DNA of 42,678 nt, from positions 1 to 42,678 of IMG/VR virus record IMGVR_UViG_3300042478_000794; one strand, given 5' to 3'. This stretch comes from a virus. Under the pieces are notes generated by a model. The model was given only the letters and a program-made list of their open reading frames with translations. It searched no databases and was not told the DNA's origin. Of the stretch, positions 31,980 through 39,684 are shown piece after piece. The translations under genes were made by a program, and so were the position numbers. The number at the start of each line of letters is the position of its first letter. The first letter of the stretch is position 1.

Positions 31980-32789
31980 TCAACTCTTACTAGCGGCAAC
32001 CGAGGCCATGTTGACAAGGAACTTACGTAGAGCGGCTGCCGTCTTGGGGCCGTAGTTGCCGTCAATGGGGACGTTCAGCGCCCGCTGCATCTGCTTAACA
32101 GCAATCTCTGAGATTGCACCGAATTCGCCATCGATCTTAAATGGCTTCTTTGCCCATGACCAGAAGACCAGGATCTGCTGCAACTTCACTACCTCTGGTC
32201 CCTTGCTGCCGATCTTCAGAGTTGGAGCAGGCACAACAACCGCTGGGACAGGAACTGGAGGAGGTGAAGTATTAGTCAACTTGTTTTCCACTGGTTCGCC
32301 GTTAGACCAGGCAGACTCGTACACCTCAATGTGTAGCCATTTAGCCCAGAGTTGCCCCATGCCAGTGGGAGAATCGGCCTGGTTAACCCAGCCCCTTACA
32401 CCATTAGTGCGGGTTGATCGCCAGAGCCGACCCGTTCCAGGCACTGCTCCGTAGTAGTCGTGAATTGCTTGAATGCCAAGTTCAAGAGAGTTGTTGATGA
32501 GGAATGGCAGAATCTGATCATCAAGAATCTTCCGTTGCTGTGCTGCCGACACTACGTCGGCATCTGCGCTACACCAGCGCCAGTCAATAGCAGAGCCAAA
32601 GGCGTGCGAAGACCACTCCTCATCTCCACGAACCTTGCGCGTTCCATACCCGCCAAGATCTACCCCGCCGTATCTCTTCAGTAGGTATTCTCGTACCGCT
32701 CGGAGAGCGGGAGAAGTGGAGCCAAACAGCGTTGAGTTGGGTTGACGACCGTCTTGCCAGTTAGTGAAGTACTGCGTGTTTACAGTCAT
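31980..32789 (-). CDS. Endolysin: M15-type peptidase plus peptidoglycan-binding domain
   Basis: A 269-aa protein with AAGG upstream. Residues about 20-160 form a zinc peptidase-like domain with SSHAFGSAIDWRW (H62, D69) and WLHIEVY (H153), the H-D-H pattern of M15/VanY-type enzymes. A Pro/Val linker (175-190) leads to a PG_binding_1 domain (about 191-258: LKIGSKGPEVVKLQQIL, then VKQMQRALNVPIDGNYGPKTAAAL). It cuts peptide bonds of the host wall during lysis. The holin genes follow directly. The tape measure carries a second M15-like domain of different sequence. Confidence 0.88.
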   Translation of the reverse strand: MTVNTQYFTNWQDGRQPNSTLFGSTSPALRAVREYLLKRYGGVDLGGYGTRKVRGDEEWSSHAFGSAIDWRWCSADADVVSAAQQRKILDDQILPFLINNSLELGIQAIHDYYGAVPGTGRLWRSTRTNGVRGWVNQADSPTGMGQLWAKWLHIEVYESAWSNGEPVENKLTNTSPPPVPVPAVVVPAPTLKIGSKGPEVVKLQQILVFWSWAKKPFKIDGEFGAISEIAVKQMQRALNVPIDGNYGPKTAAALRKFLVNMASVAASKS

Positions 32790-32837
32790 AGTGTCGCCTT
32801 GTCCGAATACCGTAGTTGTCGGAAATATTAGCAGCGA

Positions 32838-32996
32838 CTACTTACTCACCACTAGAGTCACTTCGTACGTATTTAGGTCAAGGCGCACGACATTCATCAC
32901 TGTCGCTCTTCCCCATCCTTCTGCCGTGGCACGACGCATAGCAACAGCACGAGCATCACCAATGAACTGGGTTGACACAGTGTAAGTGATGACCAT
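32838..32996 (-). CDS. Small beta-rich protein, probably leaderless
   Basis: A 52-aa protein read from ATG 32996. A GTG at 33032 is in frame but has no ribosome site. A TACAAT hexamer ends seven bases before the ATG. The product (MVITYTVSTQFIGDARAVAM, then ATAEGWGRATVMNVVRLDLNTYEVTLVVSK) looks like a compact strand-helix-strand domain. Small proteins of this kind are frequent in actinophages; function unknown. It may be the first gene of the lysis transcript. Confidence 0.6.
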   Translation of the reverse strand: MVITYTVSTQFIGDARAVAMRRATAEGWGRATVMNVVRLDLNTYEVTLVVSK

Positions 32997-33003
32997 GTCG
33001 TCA

Positions 33004-33009
33004 ATTGTA
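33004..33009 (-). promoter_or_regulatory. Candidate leaderless promoter (-10 TACAAT)
   Basis: TACAAT (5/6 to TATAAT) ends exactly seven bases before ATG 32996 on the minus strand, with no Shine-Dalgarno site. The spacing equals that of the site at 31422. It would initiate the lysis cassette. Confidence 0.5.
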
Positions 33010-33041
33010 GCGCCAACGATACAATTACGCACCTACTAGCA

Positions 33042-33662
33042 CTACACCTCTGGTGCGCCGTGGCCGATTGGTGTGTGGCTTAGATCGACTGCGAATGAAC
33101 CGGGAACGAGACGAGTAACTCGCCCAATCCACACTTCGGCATCATACCTAGTGTTCATCTCAGGCGGGCCGATCACGGAAAGACACGATGACCTTGCCCA
33201 CCAGTAGTTGCCCCCAAAGTAGGGGTCTTGCCCTGGAAGACCACTCACATAGTGTACACCTGCTGTAGAGGCTCCAGAATCCAGAACTTCAAGTGCCTTG
33301 TCAGCGTTGACTACGTTCCAGTATTCCATCTCGTTGCGCCACGTTGCCTGTAACGGGTAATCGCACCCAGCCCCTTTGGTGTGGGTGTACAACACGTACG
33401 ATTCTCGCCCTTCTCTGGCAACAGACCACTCGTACAAAGCATTGAGGGTAAGTTGCTCCCACCCCTCGTCACTGTTGGCAACGAGGTTAGCGTGAATGTC
33501 GTTATCCGCTAGACGGCGAAGAACCGGGCCAGCGTCGCCTACTACTCCTACGTACGTAGGGATTGCACCTACCGGGCTTCGTTTGAGGGCACGAATGTGA
33601 TGATCAACCACATGCTCCCACTGCCCAAGTGCGTAGACGTGGTAAAAGTGTGCCAGTTCCAT
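33042..33662 (-). CDS. Glycosyltransferase-like protein (HTKG / FGGNYWWA type)
   Basis: A 206-aa protein whose ATG at 33662 overlaps the preceding stop (TGATG), with GAGGA just upstream. Motifs are FYHVYALGQWEHVVDHHIRAL near the N-terminus, YTHTKGAG, the TWRNEMEYWNVV helix and FGGNYWWARSSCL. Together they match a family of glycosyltransferase-like proteins found in surface-glycan clusters, as I remember it. The C-terminal YDAEVWIGRV may hold the catalytic acidic residue. It acts with the next genes in a glycan cassette. Substrate unknown. Confidence 0.65.
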   Translation of the reverse strand: MELAHFYHVYALGQWEHVVDHHIRALKRSPVGAIPTYVGVVGDAGPVLRRLADNDIHANLVANSDEGWEQLTLNALYEWSVAREGRESYVLYTHTKGAGCDYPLQATWRNEMEYWNVVNADKALEVLDSGASTAGVHYVSGLPGQDPYFGGNYWWARSSCLSVIGPPEMNTRYDAEVWIGRVTRLVPGSFAVDLSHTPIGHGAPEV

Positions 33663-34330
33663 CAGTGTTCCTCGTTGTACTTCCAAGAAGCGACGTTCTT
33701 ATCGCAGTGTTGCCGGTAGTAGATCTCGTCTTCTAGAAGATTCGCTGAATCTACATACCAAGCAAGGTGCTCAGCGGTATAGGGCCAACCTAGTCGTGCT
33801 GATGGCCAGATGTCCCAACCGGCGTTTCTGTTGCGGTAGAACGCCATAGTAGTGTCAACAGCGGAGTCATGTACCTTAGTTCCGTCTTCCCACTCTTCTA
33901 GAAGACCACCTACCCAGAACTGGGTTTCATGATGGATCACGTGGTCTTTATAGAGGTAGTGGTCTGGGATGTTGTCGATCCGCAGAGAGAACCCAGTCTT
34001 GATTAGACGCTCATGTCGATGCAGCACGCCTAGCATCTTCTCAGGCCAGTCTGTGGGGCACTCATCTACTGGACATACATCTGGGTCAGTAAGCCCAAAC
34101 GGGCCGATCTCTGGGAGTAAGCCAAGAATCCACGGACTGTGATGTCCGTGGTTACTGCCCGTAAAGATCACTTGGTGCTGCGATTGGCGTAGGTACTCAA
34201 CAGTCGGCTCGTACGTAGAGTCGTTGTCTACAAGGACAAGGTCAATTCCCTGCGCCTTCTCCAGGCCAGTAATCGTTTTCTTGAGTTGTTCAAGACGATC
34301 ACGAACAATTACGAATACAGGGGTTGACAT
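33662..34330 (-). CDS. Glycosyltransferase, GT-A fold
   Basis: A 222-aa protein beginning MSTPVFVIVRDRLEQLKKTITGLEKA, followed by DLVLVDNDSTYEPTVEYL. This is the nucleotide-sugar-binding start of GT-A/GT2-type enzymes. FGLTDPDVCPVDECP carries the DxD metal site. A C-terminal region has WDIWPSARLGWPYTAEHLAWYVD. No membrane anchor is seen. Product and acceptor are not predictable; it probably adds a sugar to a host or virion glycan. Confidence 0.75.
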   Translation of the reverse strand: MSTPVFVIVRDRLEQLKKTITGLEKAQGIDLVLVDNDSTYEPTVEYLRQSQHQVIFTGSNHGHHSPWILGLLPEIGPFGLTDPDVCPVDECPTDWPEKMLGVLHRHERLIKTGFSLRIDNIPDHYLYKDHVIHHETQFWVGGLLEEWEDGTKVHDSAVDTTMAFYRNRNAGWDIWPSARLGWPYTAEHLAWYVDSANLLEDEIYYRQHCDKNVASWKYNEEH

Positions 34331-34332
34331 TT

Positions 34333-34929
34333 CTACACGTCAAGATGAGTGCTGATTGCCAGTACTACTTGAAATGGTCCGACAATGTCATGTCGAACAA
34401 CGCTAAAGCCATTGTTTACGAGCATCTCAGCGTATCCGTCTTTATCCCACGCCCACGTGTGGTACTCATAGTGGGCGTCAGCGGTCTCAAATGCAGGAGA
34501 ACTTGCTACTAGGTACTTCACCTTTGAAGACAGGTGCCGTACGTACGCGTGCGGGTCAATGAGGTGTTCAAGCATCTCAGTGGTAACGCATATGTCCCCG
34601 TATGAAATATCGTCGGTTAATACGTTTCCATACATGACGTTCTGACCGCGAGCAGCGGCAGCATCGACGTTACTTTGCTGAAGGTCGTAGCCCCAGCGTA
34701 GATGGGGTGGAACCTGAGAAGAGATCAACCATAGTAGTCCTCCGTCACCAGAACCGAGATCGACAACAATCATTCCCGGTTCGTACGCCTGAACCACGAA
34801 CTGTGCGGCTACGTCTAGCCGAGGCCGATGGGCATCCTGATCAACGTGCGGAGCGCTTTCCCTCTCTGCGTACCACGCATCTGTTGTGTATTCAGGAATC
34901 GTTCCTTCTGGAAAGAGTCTGGTCTCCAT
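34333..34929 (-). CDS. SAM-dependent methyltransferase (class I)
   Basis: A 198-aa protein whose ATG overlaps the previous stop (TGATG). Motif I is VVDLGSGDGGLL, an acidic motif follows in RWGYDLQQSNVD, and CVTTEMLEHLIDP is the motif-IV/post region. WAWDKDGYAEMLVNNGF near the end mirrors WGWDVEGMREILQSSGW in the neighbouring methyltransferase, so the two are probably old duplicates. The substrate may be a sugar or glycan, given the cassette. DNA methylation is unlikely because no DPPY-type or PCQ motif is present. Confidence 0.8.
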   Translation of the reverse strand: METRLFPEGTIPEYTTDAWYAERESAPHVDQDAHRPRLDVAAQFVVQAYEPGMIVVDLGSGDGGLLWLISSQVPPHLRWGYDLQQSNVDAAAARGQNVMYGNVLTDDISYGDICVTTEMLEHLIDPHAYVRHLSSKVKYLVASSPAFETADAHYEYHTWAWDKDGYAEMLVNNGFSVVRHDIVGPFQVVLAISTHLDV

Positions 34930-35483
34930 CACTCACACACCCATATTTGTGTCTTAATGCCGCTCATATCCATAGTAGTGACTATAAGCGGACGCCACCC
35001 CGAGGATTGAAGGATCTCTCTCATCCCCTCAACATCCCAGCCCCAGTAATGCTCATGCTTGCTGGAGTCTATCTCTCCATCAGGAGTTGACAAGATTAGT
35101 TTCTTTGACCTAGCCCTAATCTCTTCTAAAAGACGAACAGGCTCAGACACGTGCTCAATGGTCTCAGAGAGGATGAATAGATCAACTAATGGTGACCCAA
35201 CGTTCTTAATTGCGTCTTCAATCTTCCCGTGGTAGTGGTACCCATCACGGTAAGAGTAATCACCTAGTACAGGTGAATCGCTGAAAGCGTACGCAATGTC
35301 TGGTCTGGCACCTGCCGAAAGGTCAACTACCACACCCTCGTTCTTGCGGAAGAACTGAAGGCCCAAGGAAATGGTCAAATTGACTCTATGTACGTGATAG
35401 TCCCAGTTCGTGTAATCGTTGGGCCTAGCGTAGATTTCTTGGAGTTCTGACTCTGAGTAGTCGGGTCTTAGTCTGATAATCAT
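34929..35483 (-). CDS. SAM-dependent methyltransferase-like protein
   Basis: A 184-aa protein. A Rossmann start appears at VVVDLSAGARPDIAYAF, where the usual GxGxG is degenerate to SAGARPD. LFILSETIEHVSEPVRLLEEI is the motif-IV region, followed by KKLILSTPDGE and a WGWDVEGMREIL helix. The weak motif I may mean changed cofactor binding or an unusual family. It overlaps its neighbours by one base at each end, so it is part of a tightly coupled operon. Confidence 0.7.
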   Translation of the reverse strand: MIIRLRPDYSESELQEIYARPNDYTNWDYHVHRVNLTISLGLQFFRKNEGVVVDLSAGARPDIAYAFSDSPVLGDYSYRDGYHYHGKIEDAIKNVGSPLVDLFILSETIEHVSEPVRLLEEIRARSKKLILSTPDGEIDSSKHEHYWGWDVEGMREILQSSGWRPLIVTTMDMSGIKTQIWVCE

Positions 35484-36184
35484 CAGTAAGACCGTACTCT
35501 CTGCACATCATTTGAGAGTTGATACGCCACATACTCTTTGTATGTGTTTTCGTCCATAATCCAGGTATCGCTTGAGTTAACCTCATTGTACCCATGATCC
35601 CACTCCACCTTGCCAGCGGAGGGATGAACGTGTTCGATGATTACGTCGCTAAGGTACGTCAAAGTACCAAGGCCACGGCCAATGTCCATCCAGAAGTTGT
35701 CGAAGAATAGGTGTACGCCGCCTGGGAACACCATGTATCCAAGAGCCTTAATAATGGCAGAGTCCATGAACACAGCAGTCGCTAGTGCTTGTCCCTGCAA
35801 CAGGTCGTTTCCGTAAACTACTGCATTGGGAGTGTTAGCGCACGCTTTCGCTACCTCCACATCCCATCCTTCAGTACGTGGACGATGATCGTCGCCCATA
35901 AAGCCGACAATGTCGTACCTATTAGCCATCTCTGGGCCGAACTTGTTCAGCGTTCCACCAAGACGAAGGCGTTCTGTCGTAAGAAGAGCACCCACGAGTG
36001 ATCCTCTGTGAAGATCCCACTCCCAGTGGTACTGCTCATATGTGTCATCGTCGTCATCAATGATGATGAGCAGTTCAGTGCCCTCGTTTTTACGAGTATG
36101 GAAACTCTCAATCAAAGGGCCAACGTTGCCGGGACGGCCTCTTGATGGAACTAGAACTCCTAGTGTAGGAAGTGTTTGATGCAT
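35483..36184 (-). CDS. Glycosyltransferase family 2-like protein
   Basis: A 233-aa protein with GGAGGG nine bases upstream of ATG. The N-terminus LGVLVPSRGRPGNVGPLIESF and LLIIIDDDDDTYE are GT-A features. IVGFMGDDHRPRTEGWD carries a DDH metal site, and DNFWMDIGRGLGTLTYLSDVIIEHVHP resembles the acceptor region. The acidic run IDDDDDTYE is unusual but still in a plausible loop. It overlaps the end of the epimerase gene, so it is co-translated with sugar-nucleotide synthesis. Confidence 0.75.
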   Translation of the reverse strand: MHQTLPTLGVLVPSRGRPGNVGPLIESFHTRKNEGTELLIIIDDDDDTYEQYHWEWDLHRGSLVGALLTTERLRLGGTLNKFGPEMANRYDIVGFMGDDHRPRTEGWDVEVAKACANTPNAVVYGNDLLQGQALATAVFMDSAIIKALGYMVFPGGVHLFFDNFWMDIGRGLGTLTYLSDVIIEHVHPSAGKVEWDHGYNEVNSSDTWIMDENTYKEYVAYQLSNDVQRVRSY

Positions 36185-37068
36185 CGCCTAATGCCCTCCT
36201 CAAGGGTAACTCTTGGCGTATAGAAAGAGTTAAGGCGATCAGGGCACCCAACGCGGTGCATGACGCCCTTTGGTGCGTCAAGCAGATGATGAAGGGGAGC
36301 AGAGTAACCGGCCTCTTTCATCATCATACTTGCTAACTCGTTGAAGGAAGTTCCTACTCCGGTAGAGATATTGACCGCTAAGCCAGCAACATCCTGCTGG
36401 TGCATTGTCAGAACTGCATCAACGATGTCGTCAATATGCACCCAGTCACGAACCTGAGTGCCATCACCCCAGATGGCAAACGGTGACTCTTTAACTGCTG
36501 CCCGCCAGGCAAACGAAGGGAACGGGTAGCACATGTCCTGTGTTTCTCCGTATCCACTGAAAGGTCGAAGAACCAACACCTTTAGCCCAAGGTTGCTGTA
36601 CTCCCTGGCCATCATTTCACCGGTCAACTTAACCCATCCATATGTGAAGTCTGGGTTGCGCACAGCGTCTAGATCGATGTGATCCTCTCTCAGAGAGATG
36701 TTGTATTCACTTCGCTGAAAAGCAATGGGGTAGGCGGCGGATGAGGAGAAGAACACAGTGTACTTCGGCTTAGTGCGCTCGGCCCATCGCCACATCTCAG
36801 CGTCGATGCTGAGATCCTCTGCTGCTAGCAAGAACGGACTGTTCTCAATCATCGTTCTTCCGCCTACTACAGCGGCGCAGTGGATCACTAGATCAAACTG
36901 CGTGTTGTTTGCCCTAAAGTACTCACGGCAATCCTGCGTGTTCAGGAACTCCTTTAGGACTACTCCGTCTTTTACGTCTAGACACAGCAGGTCGTTTGTT
37001 CCGTCGTCTAACTTCTTACGGAAGTGACTTCCAACGAACCCACTACTTCCCGTGATCAGTACCTTCAT
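36160..37068 (-). CDS. NAD-dependent sugar epimerase/dehydratase
   Basis: A 302-aa protein read from ATG 37068 (AAGGTG five bases upstream). The longer frame to 37128 adds a Cys/Arg-rich tail without a ribosome site. Features of an extended short-chain dehydrogenase are MKVLITGSSGFVGSHF (NAD site), VFFSSSAAYP, the YGWVK catalytic Tyr-x-x-x-Lys, and GDGTQVRDWVHIDDIVDA. It should interconvert a nucleotide-linked sugar for the glycosyltransferases downstream. GDP- or dTDP-sugar is likely, but the sugar cannot be fixed. Confidence 0.88.
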   Translation of the reverse strand: MKVLITGSSGFVGSHFRKKLDDGTNDLLCLDVKDGVVLKEFLNTQDCREYFRANNTQFDLVIHCAAVVGGRTMIENSPFLLAAEDLSIDAEMWRWAERTKPKYTVFFSSSAAYPIAFQRSEYNISLREDHIDLDAVRNPDFTYGWVKLTGEMMAREYSNLGLKVLVLRPFSGYGETQDMCYPFPSFAWRAAVKESPFAIWGDGTQVRDWVHIDDIVDAVLTMHQQDVAGLAVNISTGVGTSFNELASMMMKEAGYSAPLHHLLDAPKGVMHRVGCPDRLNSFYTPRVTLEEGIRRCIKHFLH

Positions 37069-37124
37069 GTGTTCACCTTGTTCGACGGCAGAGTTGAAGC
37101 GCTTGGCTCTACACCAGCAAATTA

Positions 37125-37526
37125 TCACACGGCAAGACGGTCTGCACAGAGCGCAGGCGTTCTCTCCTTAGAGAGTCCTTCAGAGGTTGACCACACAACA
37201 GTGTGCACGCCCGTGTCAAGGATAATCTGCTGGCACTTTTGACAAGGCTTTGCCATGCCTAGATCGCCATCTCTCTTGATGCGCGCAACGTACAGAGTCG
37301 CTCCGTCTGGATCTCCTGCCCGACGAATAGCGGCCTCTTCAGCGTGATAGGAGACCCCGTCCAGTTCCACCAGAGATGGGTCATTCCTGTAGCGATTAAA
37401 CCCCGACGACAGGACGCTTCCTCCTCTGACGAGCACTGCGCCAACACGCCATTGTGCGTGTGGTGCCTGCTCAGCCTGAAGAATGGCAAGGCGAAGCCAA
37501 CGAATATCCGAACCCTTGATCTGCAT
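37125..37526 (-). CDS. Cytidine/dCMP-type deaminase
   Basis: A 133-aa protein. The zinc motif of the cytidine deaminase fold is present as HAEEAA (61-66) and PCQKC (94-98). The N-terminal helix WLRLAILQAEQAPHAQWRVGAVLV and SSGFNRYRNDPS are also typical of the family. It could supply dUMP for phage DNA synthesis or act on free cytidine or a tRNA. Lack of an allosteric zinc domain makes classical dCMP deaminase less certain. No good ribosome site is seen, and it begins eight bases after the 101-aa gene, so it is probably coupled. Confidence 0.8.
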   Translation of the reverse strand: MQIKGSDIRWLRLAILQAEQAPHAQWRVGAVLVRGGSVLSSGFNRYRNDPSLVELDGVSYHAEEAAIRRAGDPDGATLYVARIKRDGDLGMAKPCQKCQQIILDTGVHTVVWSTSEGLSKERTPALCADRLAV

Positions 37527-37534
37527 GGCAGCCG

Positions 37535-37840
37535 TCAGGGTGCAGTGGGTGAAGGAAAGCCCTGGAAATCGAACTCAATGATAGAACGTACCCGTTCTTC
37601 CGCTCGTTCTCGGGACATGAACACGCCTAGCGTGTCAATTGCTACCTCTGGTGTGGGCACCAGCGTGGTGAGTCCAAGCAGCATGAATGCTGCGGCTTCA
37701 CTGTAACTGTCGGTCTCTACAGCAATCGGCAGTTCGCCGCATGTATCACCGATGTGGAGGAGTGGTGTAACAGAGATCATCGTCTTCTCATACTCAAATG
37801 GGCTACTGGCCTTCAACGCGTAATGCACGGAGTGGAACAC
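37535..37840 (-). CDS. Hypothetical protein
   Basis: A 101-aa frame overlapping the end of the ParB-like gene by 38 bases. The first codon is GTG at 37840. A GTG four codons later and an ATG at 37780 are possible starts. The most ordered part, ISVTPLLHIGDTCGELPIAVETDSYSEAAAFMLL, begins just after that ATG, so the true protein may be 81 aa. No family is recognised. Confidence 0.45.
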   Translation of the reverse strand: MFHSVHYALKASSPFEYEKTMISVTPLLHIGDTCGELPIAVETDSYSEAAAFMLLGLTTLVPTPEVAIDTLGVFMSRERAEERVRSIIEFDFQGFPSPTAP

Positions 37841-38291
37841 CTTTCAACAGTGCAGCCGTCGCTCGGTGATGACCAGACAGAATGATGTTCTGGTTACGAG
37901 ACGGGCGGTGCAGGATCACTGGGAACCTGTTGCCAACGTTACCTTGGTCAGCAGCGGTCTGTCCCGTTAGATCGTAGTTTCGCCCCATGTAGTGCCGAAG
38001 ATGATGCTGTACCACGCTCGGCTGAGACGCTAGTAGTGGACGAGGGTCGAACTCAACCAAACTTGGCGGCTGACGGCTAAGTTCAGAGGCAATCGCATCC
38101 TTCTCGTCTGGGTGTAGTAGTCCGTACTTCTTAGACTTCCCGGCGCTCTGCCACGGAGTGGGTGCTGTAGGAGCAGGCCCAAAGATGCGATCAATCCCGG
38201 CCTCACCTGCTCCGTACAGACGAGCAGGTCTGTGGAATGGGTGAAACTGTTGACTTAGATGGGCAATGCTTTCCCAGTCGTACTCTTCCAC
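37803..38291 (-). CDS. ParB-like nuclease-fold protein
   Basis: A 162-aa protein starting at GTG 38291, with GGAAGGA six bases upstream. The C-terminal part (NRFPVILHRPSRNQNIILSGHHRATAALLKGVPLRALRV) has the ParB/sulfiredoxin-fold hallmark of a strand, then GxHR plus a helix. The N-terminal half is unique and includes HLSQQFHPFHRPARLYGAGEAG. Phage ParB-like proteins may cut DNA or use a nucleotide cofactor. A second GHHR protein is encoded at 39620-40258 in the same cassette. Confidence 0.65.
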   Translation of the reverse strand: MEEYDWESIAHLSQQFHPFHRPARLYGAGEAGIDRIFGPAPTAPTPWQSAGKSKKYGLLHPDEKDAIASELSRQPPSLVEFDPRPLLASQPSVVQHHLRHYMGRNYDLTGQTAADQGNVGNRFPVILHRPSRNQNIILSGHHRATAALLKGVPLRALRVEGQ

Positions 38292-38303
38292 AGAAGTTCC
38301 TTC

Positions 38304-38582
38304 CTACCACTTTTCTTTGTTAGCCCAGTAGGCTGCGGACATCTTGCCCTTGGCGATGTTCTTAGCGTGACGTGCCTTGAATGAGTCACGTCTGTTCTCA
38401 TCAGCCTTTGACTCGCCCTTGCGCTCTGGGGAACCAGAAACGCCCTGCTGCCCGAAGCGGATCAACTTTACTTTATCGCCTTCCTTGGCGAGTACAGCGT
38501 GCGACTTCGTTGGATGATCTGGTGTGCGCTTCGGCTTGTTGTAGCCGGAGAATGTCTCTCCAGAGCGTTCGATTGATGGCAT
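38304..38582 (-). CDS. DUF6321-like small protein
   Basis: A 92-aa protein with AAGGAG six bases before ATG. It shows SGETFSGYNKPKRTPDHPTKSHAVLAKEGDKVKLIRFGQQGV followed by SFKARHAKNIAKGKMSAAYWANKEKW. This is the pattern I associate with DUF6321 proteins of aquatic phages. It is basic and may bind nucleic acid. Function unknown; the family recognition is from memory and no partner is known. Confidence 0.75.
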   Translation of the reverse strand: MPSIERSGETFSGYNKPKRTPDHPTKSHAVLAKEGDKVKLIRFGQQGVSGSPERKGESKADENRRDSFKARHAKNIAKGKMSAAYWANKEKW

Positions 38583-38592
38583 GTTGTTCTCC

Positions 38593-39345
38593 TTAGATGT
38601 CTAACTGAAGTTGCCCAGGCAGTTCTTTTCTACGAGGCTCTTCCTGGTTGTCAGAAACGGTAACACTTTTTCTGACATCTCCAGTACCGCTCACTGGGTT
38701 GTCAGATGACGGTTCTGTGGACTGTGACCCGTAGCGCTTGTTCCAATCGGCGGTGGCACTGGTTCCTACGAATTGAATACCCAACTTGCCCATGTGTTCT
38801 TTTGGAATAACGTGGCTAATCTCTCCCGGCCCCTCCACGTTGTTTCGCATTTGAACCACTTTTTGCATCTTGTGTACTTGGCTACGCCGAAGTGGGATGC
38901 TTTCCCAGAGAGTAGGCGTGGCCCCTGATGAAAGGGTTGGCGTTCTGTAGGCGTCATCGTCAGCGTAGATTTCAGGAGAAATGGAAGACGTGGGCACTCT
39001 GTAGTGGTGTACGTAGTTCCTTCCTCCCTCGGCGTCGGTGCCCTGCTCTCCTTGTATCATAGCGCCCACTGTGTGCGGTGTTCCAGTGAAGATCGTCTTG
39101 TCAGCGAACTCTGCGCGATCAGAACCAGATGATACGTAGTCTGCTGTGGTGGATAACCCTCCACCATACATGCCACTAAAGGTGTCTTTCGACACCATTG
39201 ACTCGCCCTCAGGGAAATCTGTGTTGCGGAGAATGAACTGCTGAGTAGGCGAGTACATGCTGTCGCCACTAGGGTGCTCCGTCAGGTGCGGGGGAGTCCT
39301 TGAGCGACTGGCGTGGAACACATCGATGAACTGGCGCTTTCTCAT
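38593..39345 (-). CDS. Possible ADP-ribosyltransferase-fold protein with clamp-like C-terminus
   Basis: A 250-aa protein. It begins MRKRQFIDVFHASRSRTPPHL, then shows MYGGGLSTTADYVSSGSDRAEF, VHHYRVPTSSISPEIY and ISHVIPKEHMGKLGIQFVG. The order of an FHAS/YHG-like strand, a GLSTT element and a late glutamate region (E176/E184) recalls ART-fold proteins of phages, but the match is weak and inferred. The protein ends QLQLDI, similar to the hexapeptide form of the beta-clamp motif (QxxLxL/I). The start has no Shine-Dalgarno site but a TACTGT six bases upstream. Confidence 0.5.
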   Translation of the reverse strand: MRKRQFIDVFHASRSRTPPHLTEHPSGDSMYSPTQQFILRNTDFPEGESMVSKDTFSGMYGGGLSTTADYVSSGSDRAEFADKTIFTGTPHTVGAMIQGEQGTDAEGGRNYVHHYRVPTSSISPEIYADDDAYRTPTLSSGATPTLWESIPLRRSQVHKMQKVVQMRNNVEGPGEISHVIPKEHMGKLGIQFVGTSATADWNKRYGSQSTEPSSDNPVSGTGDVRKSVTVSDNQEEPRRKELPGQLQLDI

Positions 39346-39351
39346 AGCACT

Positions 39352-39357
39352 ACAGTA
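39352..39357 (-). promoter_or_regulatory. Weak leaderless promoter candidate (-10 TACTGT)
   Basis: TACTGT ends six bases before ATG 39345 on the minus strand, where no Shine-Dalgarno site exists. Translational coupling from the preceding stop twelve bases upstream is an equally good explanation. Confidence 0.3.
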
Positions 39358-39684
39358 TCAAGAACACCACTTGCAGTCATTGACTGGCGATGACACATTG
39401 CGCTTATCAAGTTCTTTCTTGATCTTAAGCGCCTTCATGCCAAGGTCGTACAGACCACGACGAGGCTTATCCCAAGTGTGAAGCCCTTCAGCGGTGTGGA
39501 CAGACTGATGAATGCGCATCAGCGAATCAGTCAGACGCTCGTCATCTACGTTTGGGATGCTCTTGGTCTTCACCAAACGCATCTGTGACGGATTTAGGTT
39601 GTCAGAAGCCGCCACGGAATCAGGTGTACTTGTACGGATTCTTCGGGTTTCGCTGGCCACCAAAGATACCTGGGTGACCGGCAT
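39358..39684 (-). CDS. Hypothetical protein, start uncertain
   Basis: A 108-aa frame that overlaps the 3' end of the ParB-like gene by 65 bp. No ribosome site supports ATG 39684. An in-frame GTG or ATG after the overlap (around 39620-39580) could be the true start. The conserved-looking core is DERLTDSLMRIHQSVHTAEGLHTWDKPRRGLYDLGMKALKIKKELDKR, helical and basic, ending CKWCS (a CxxC). No family is recognised. Confidence 0.45.
   Translation of the reverse strand: MPVTQVSLVASETRRIRTSTPDSVAASDNLNPSQMRLVKTKSIPNVDDERLTDSLMRIHQSVHTAEGLHTWDKPRRGLYDLGMKALKIKKELDKRNVSSPVNDCKWCS

Noticed and set aside
33662-37068. DNA modification system
   Set aside because: The methyltransferases lack DNA-methylase motifs and have glycosyltransferase and epimerase neighbours, so glycan modification is the better reading.
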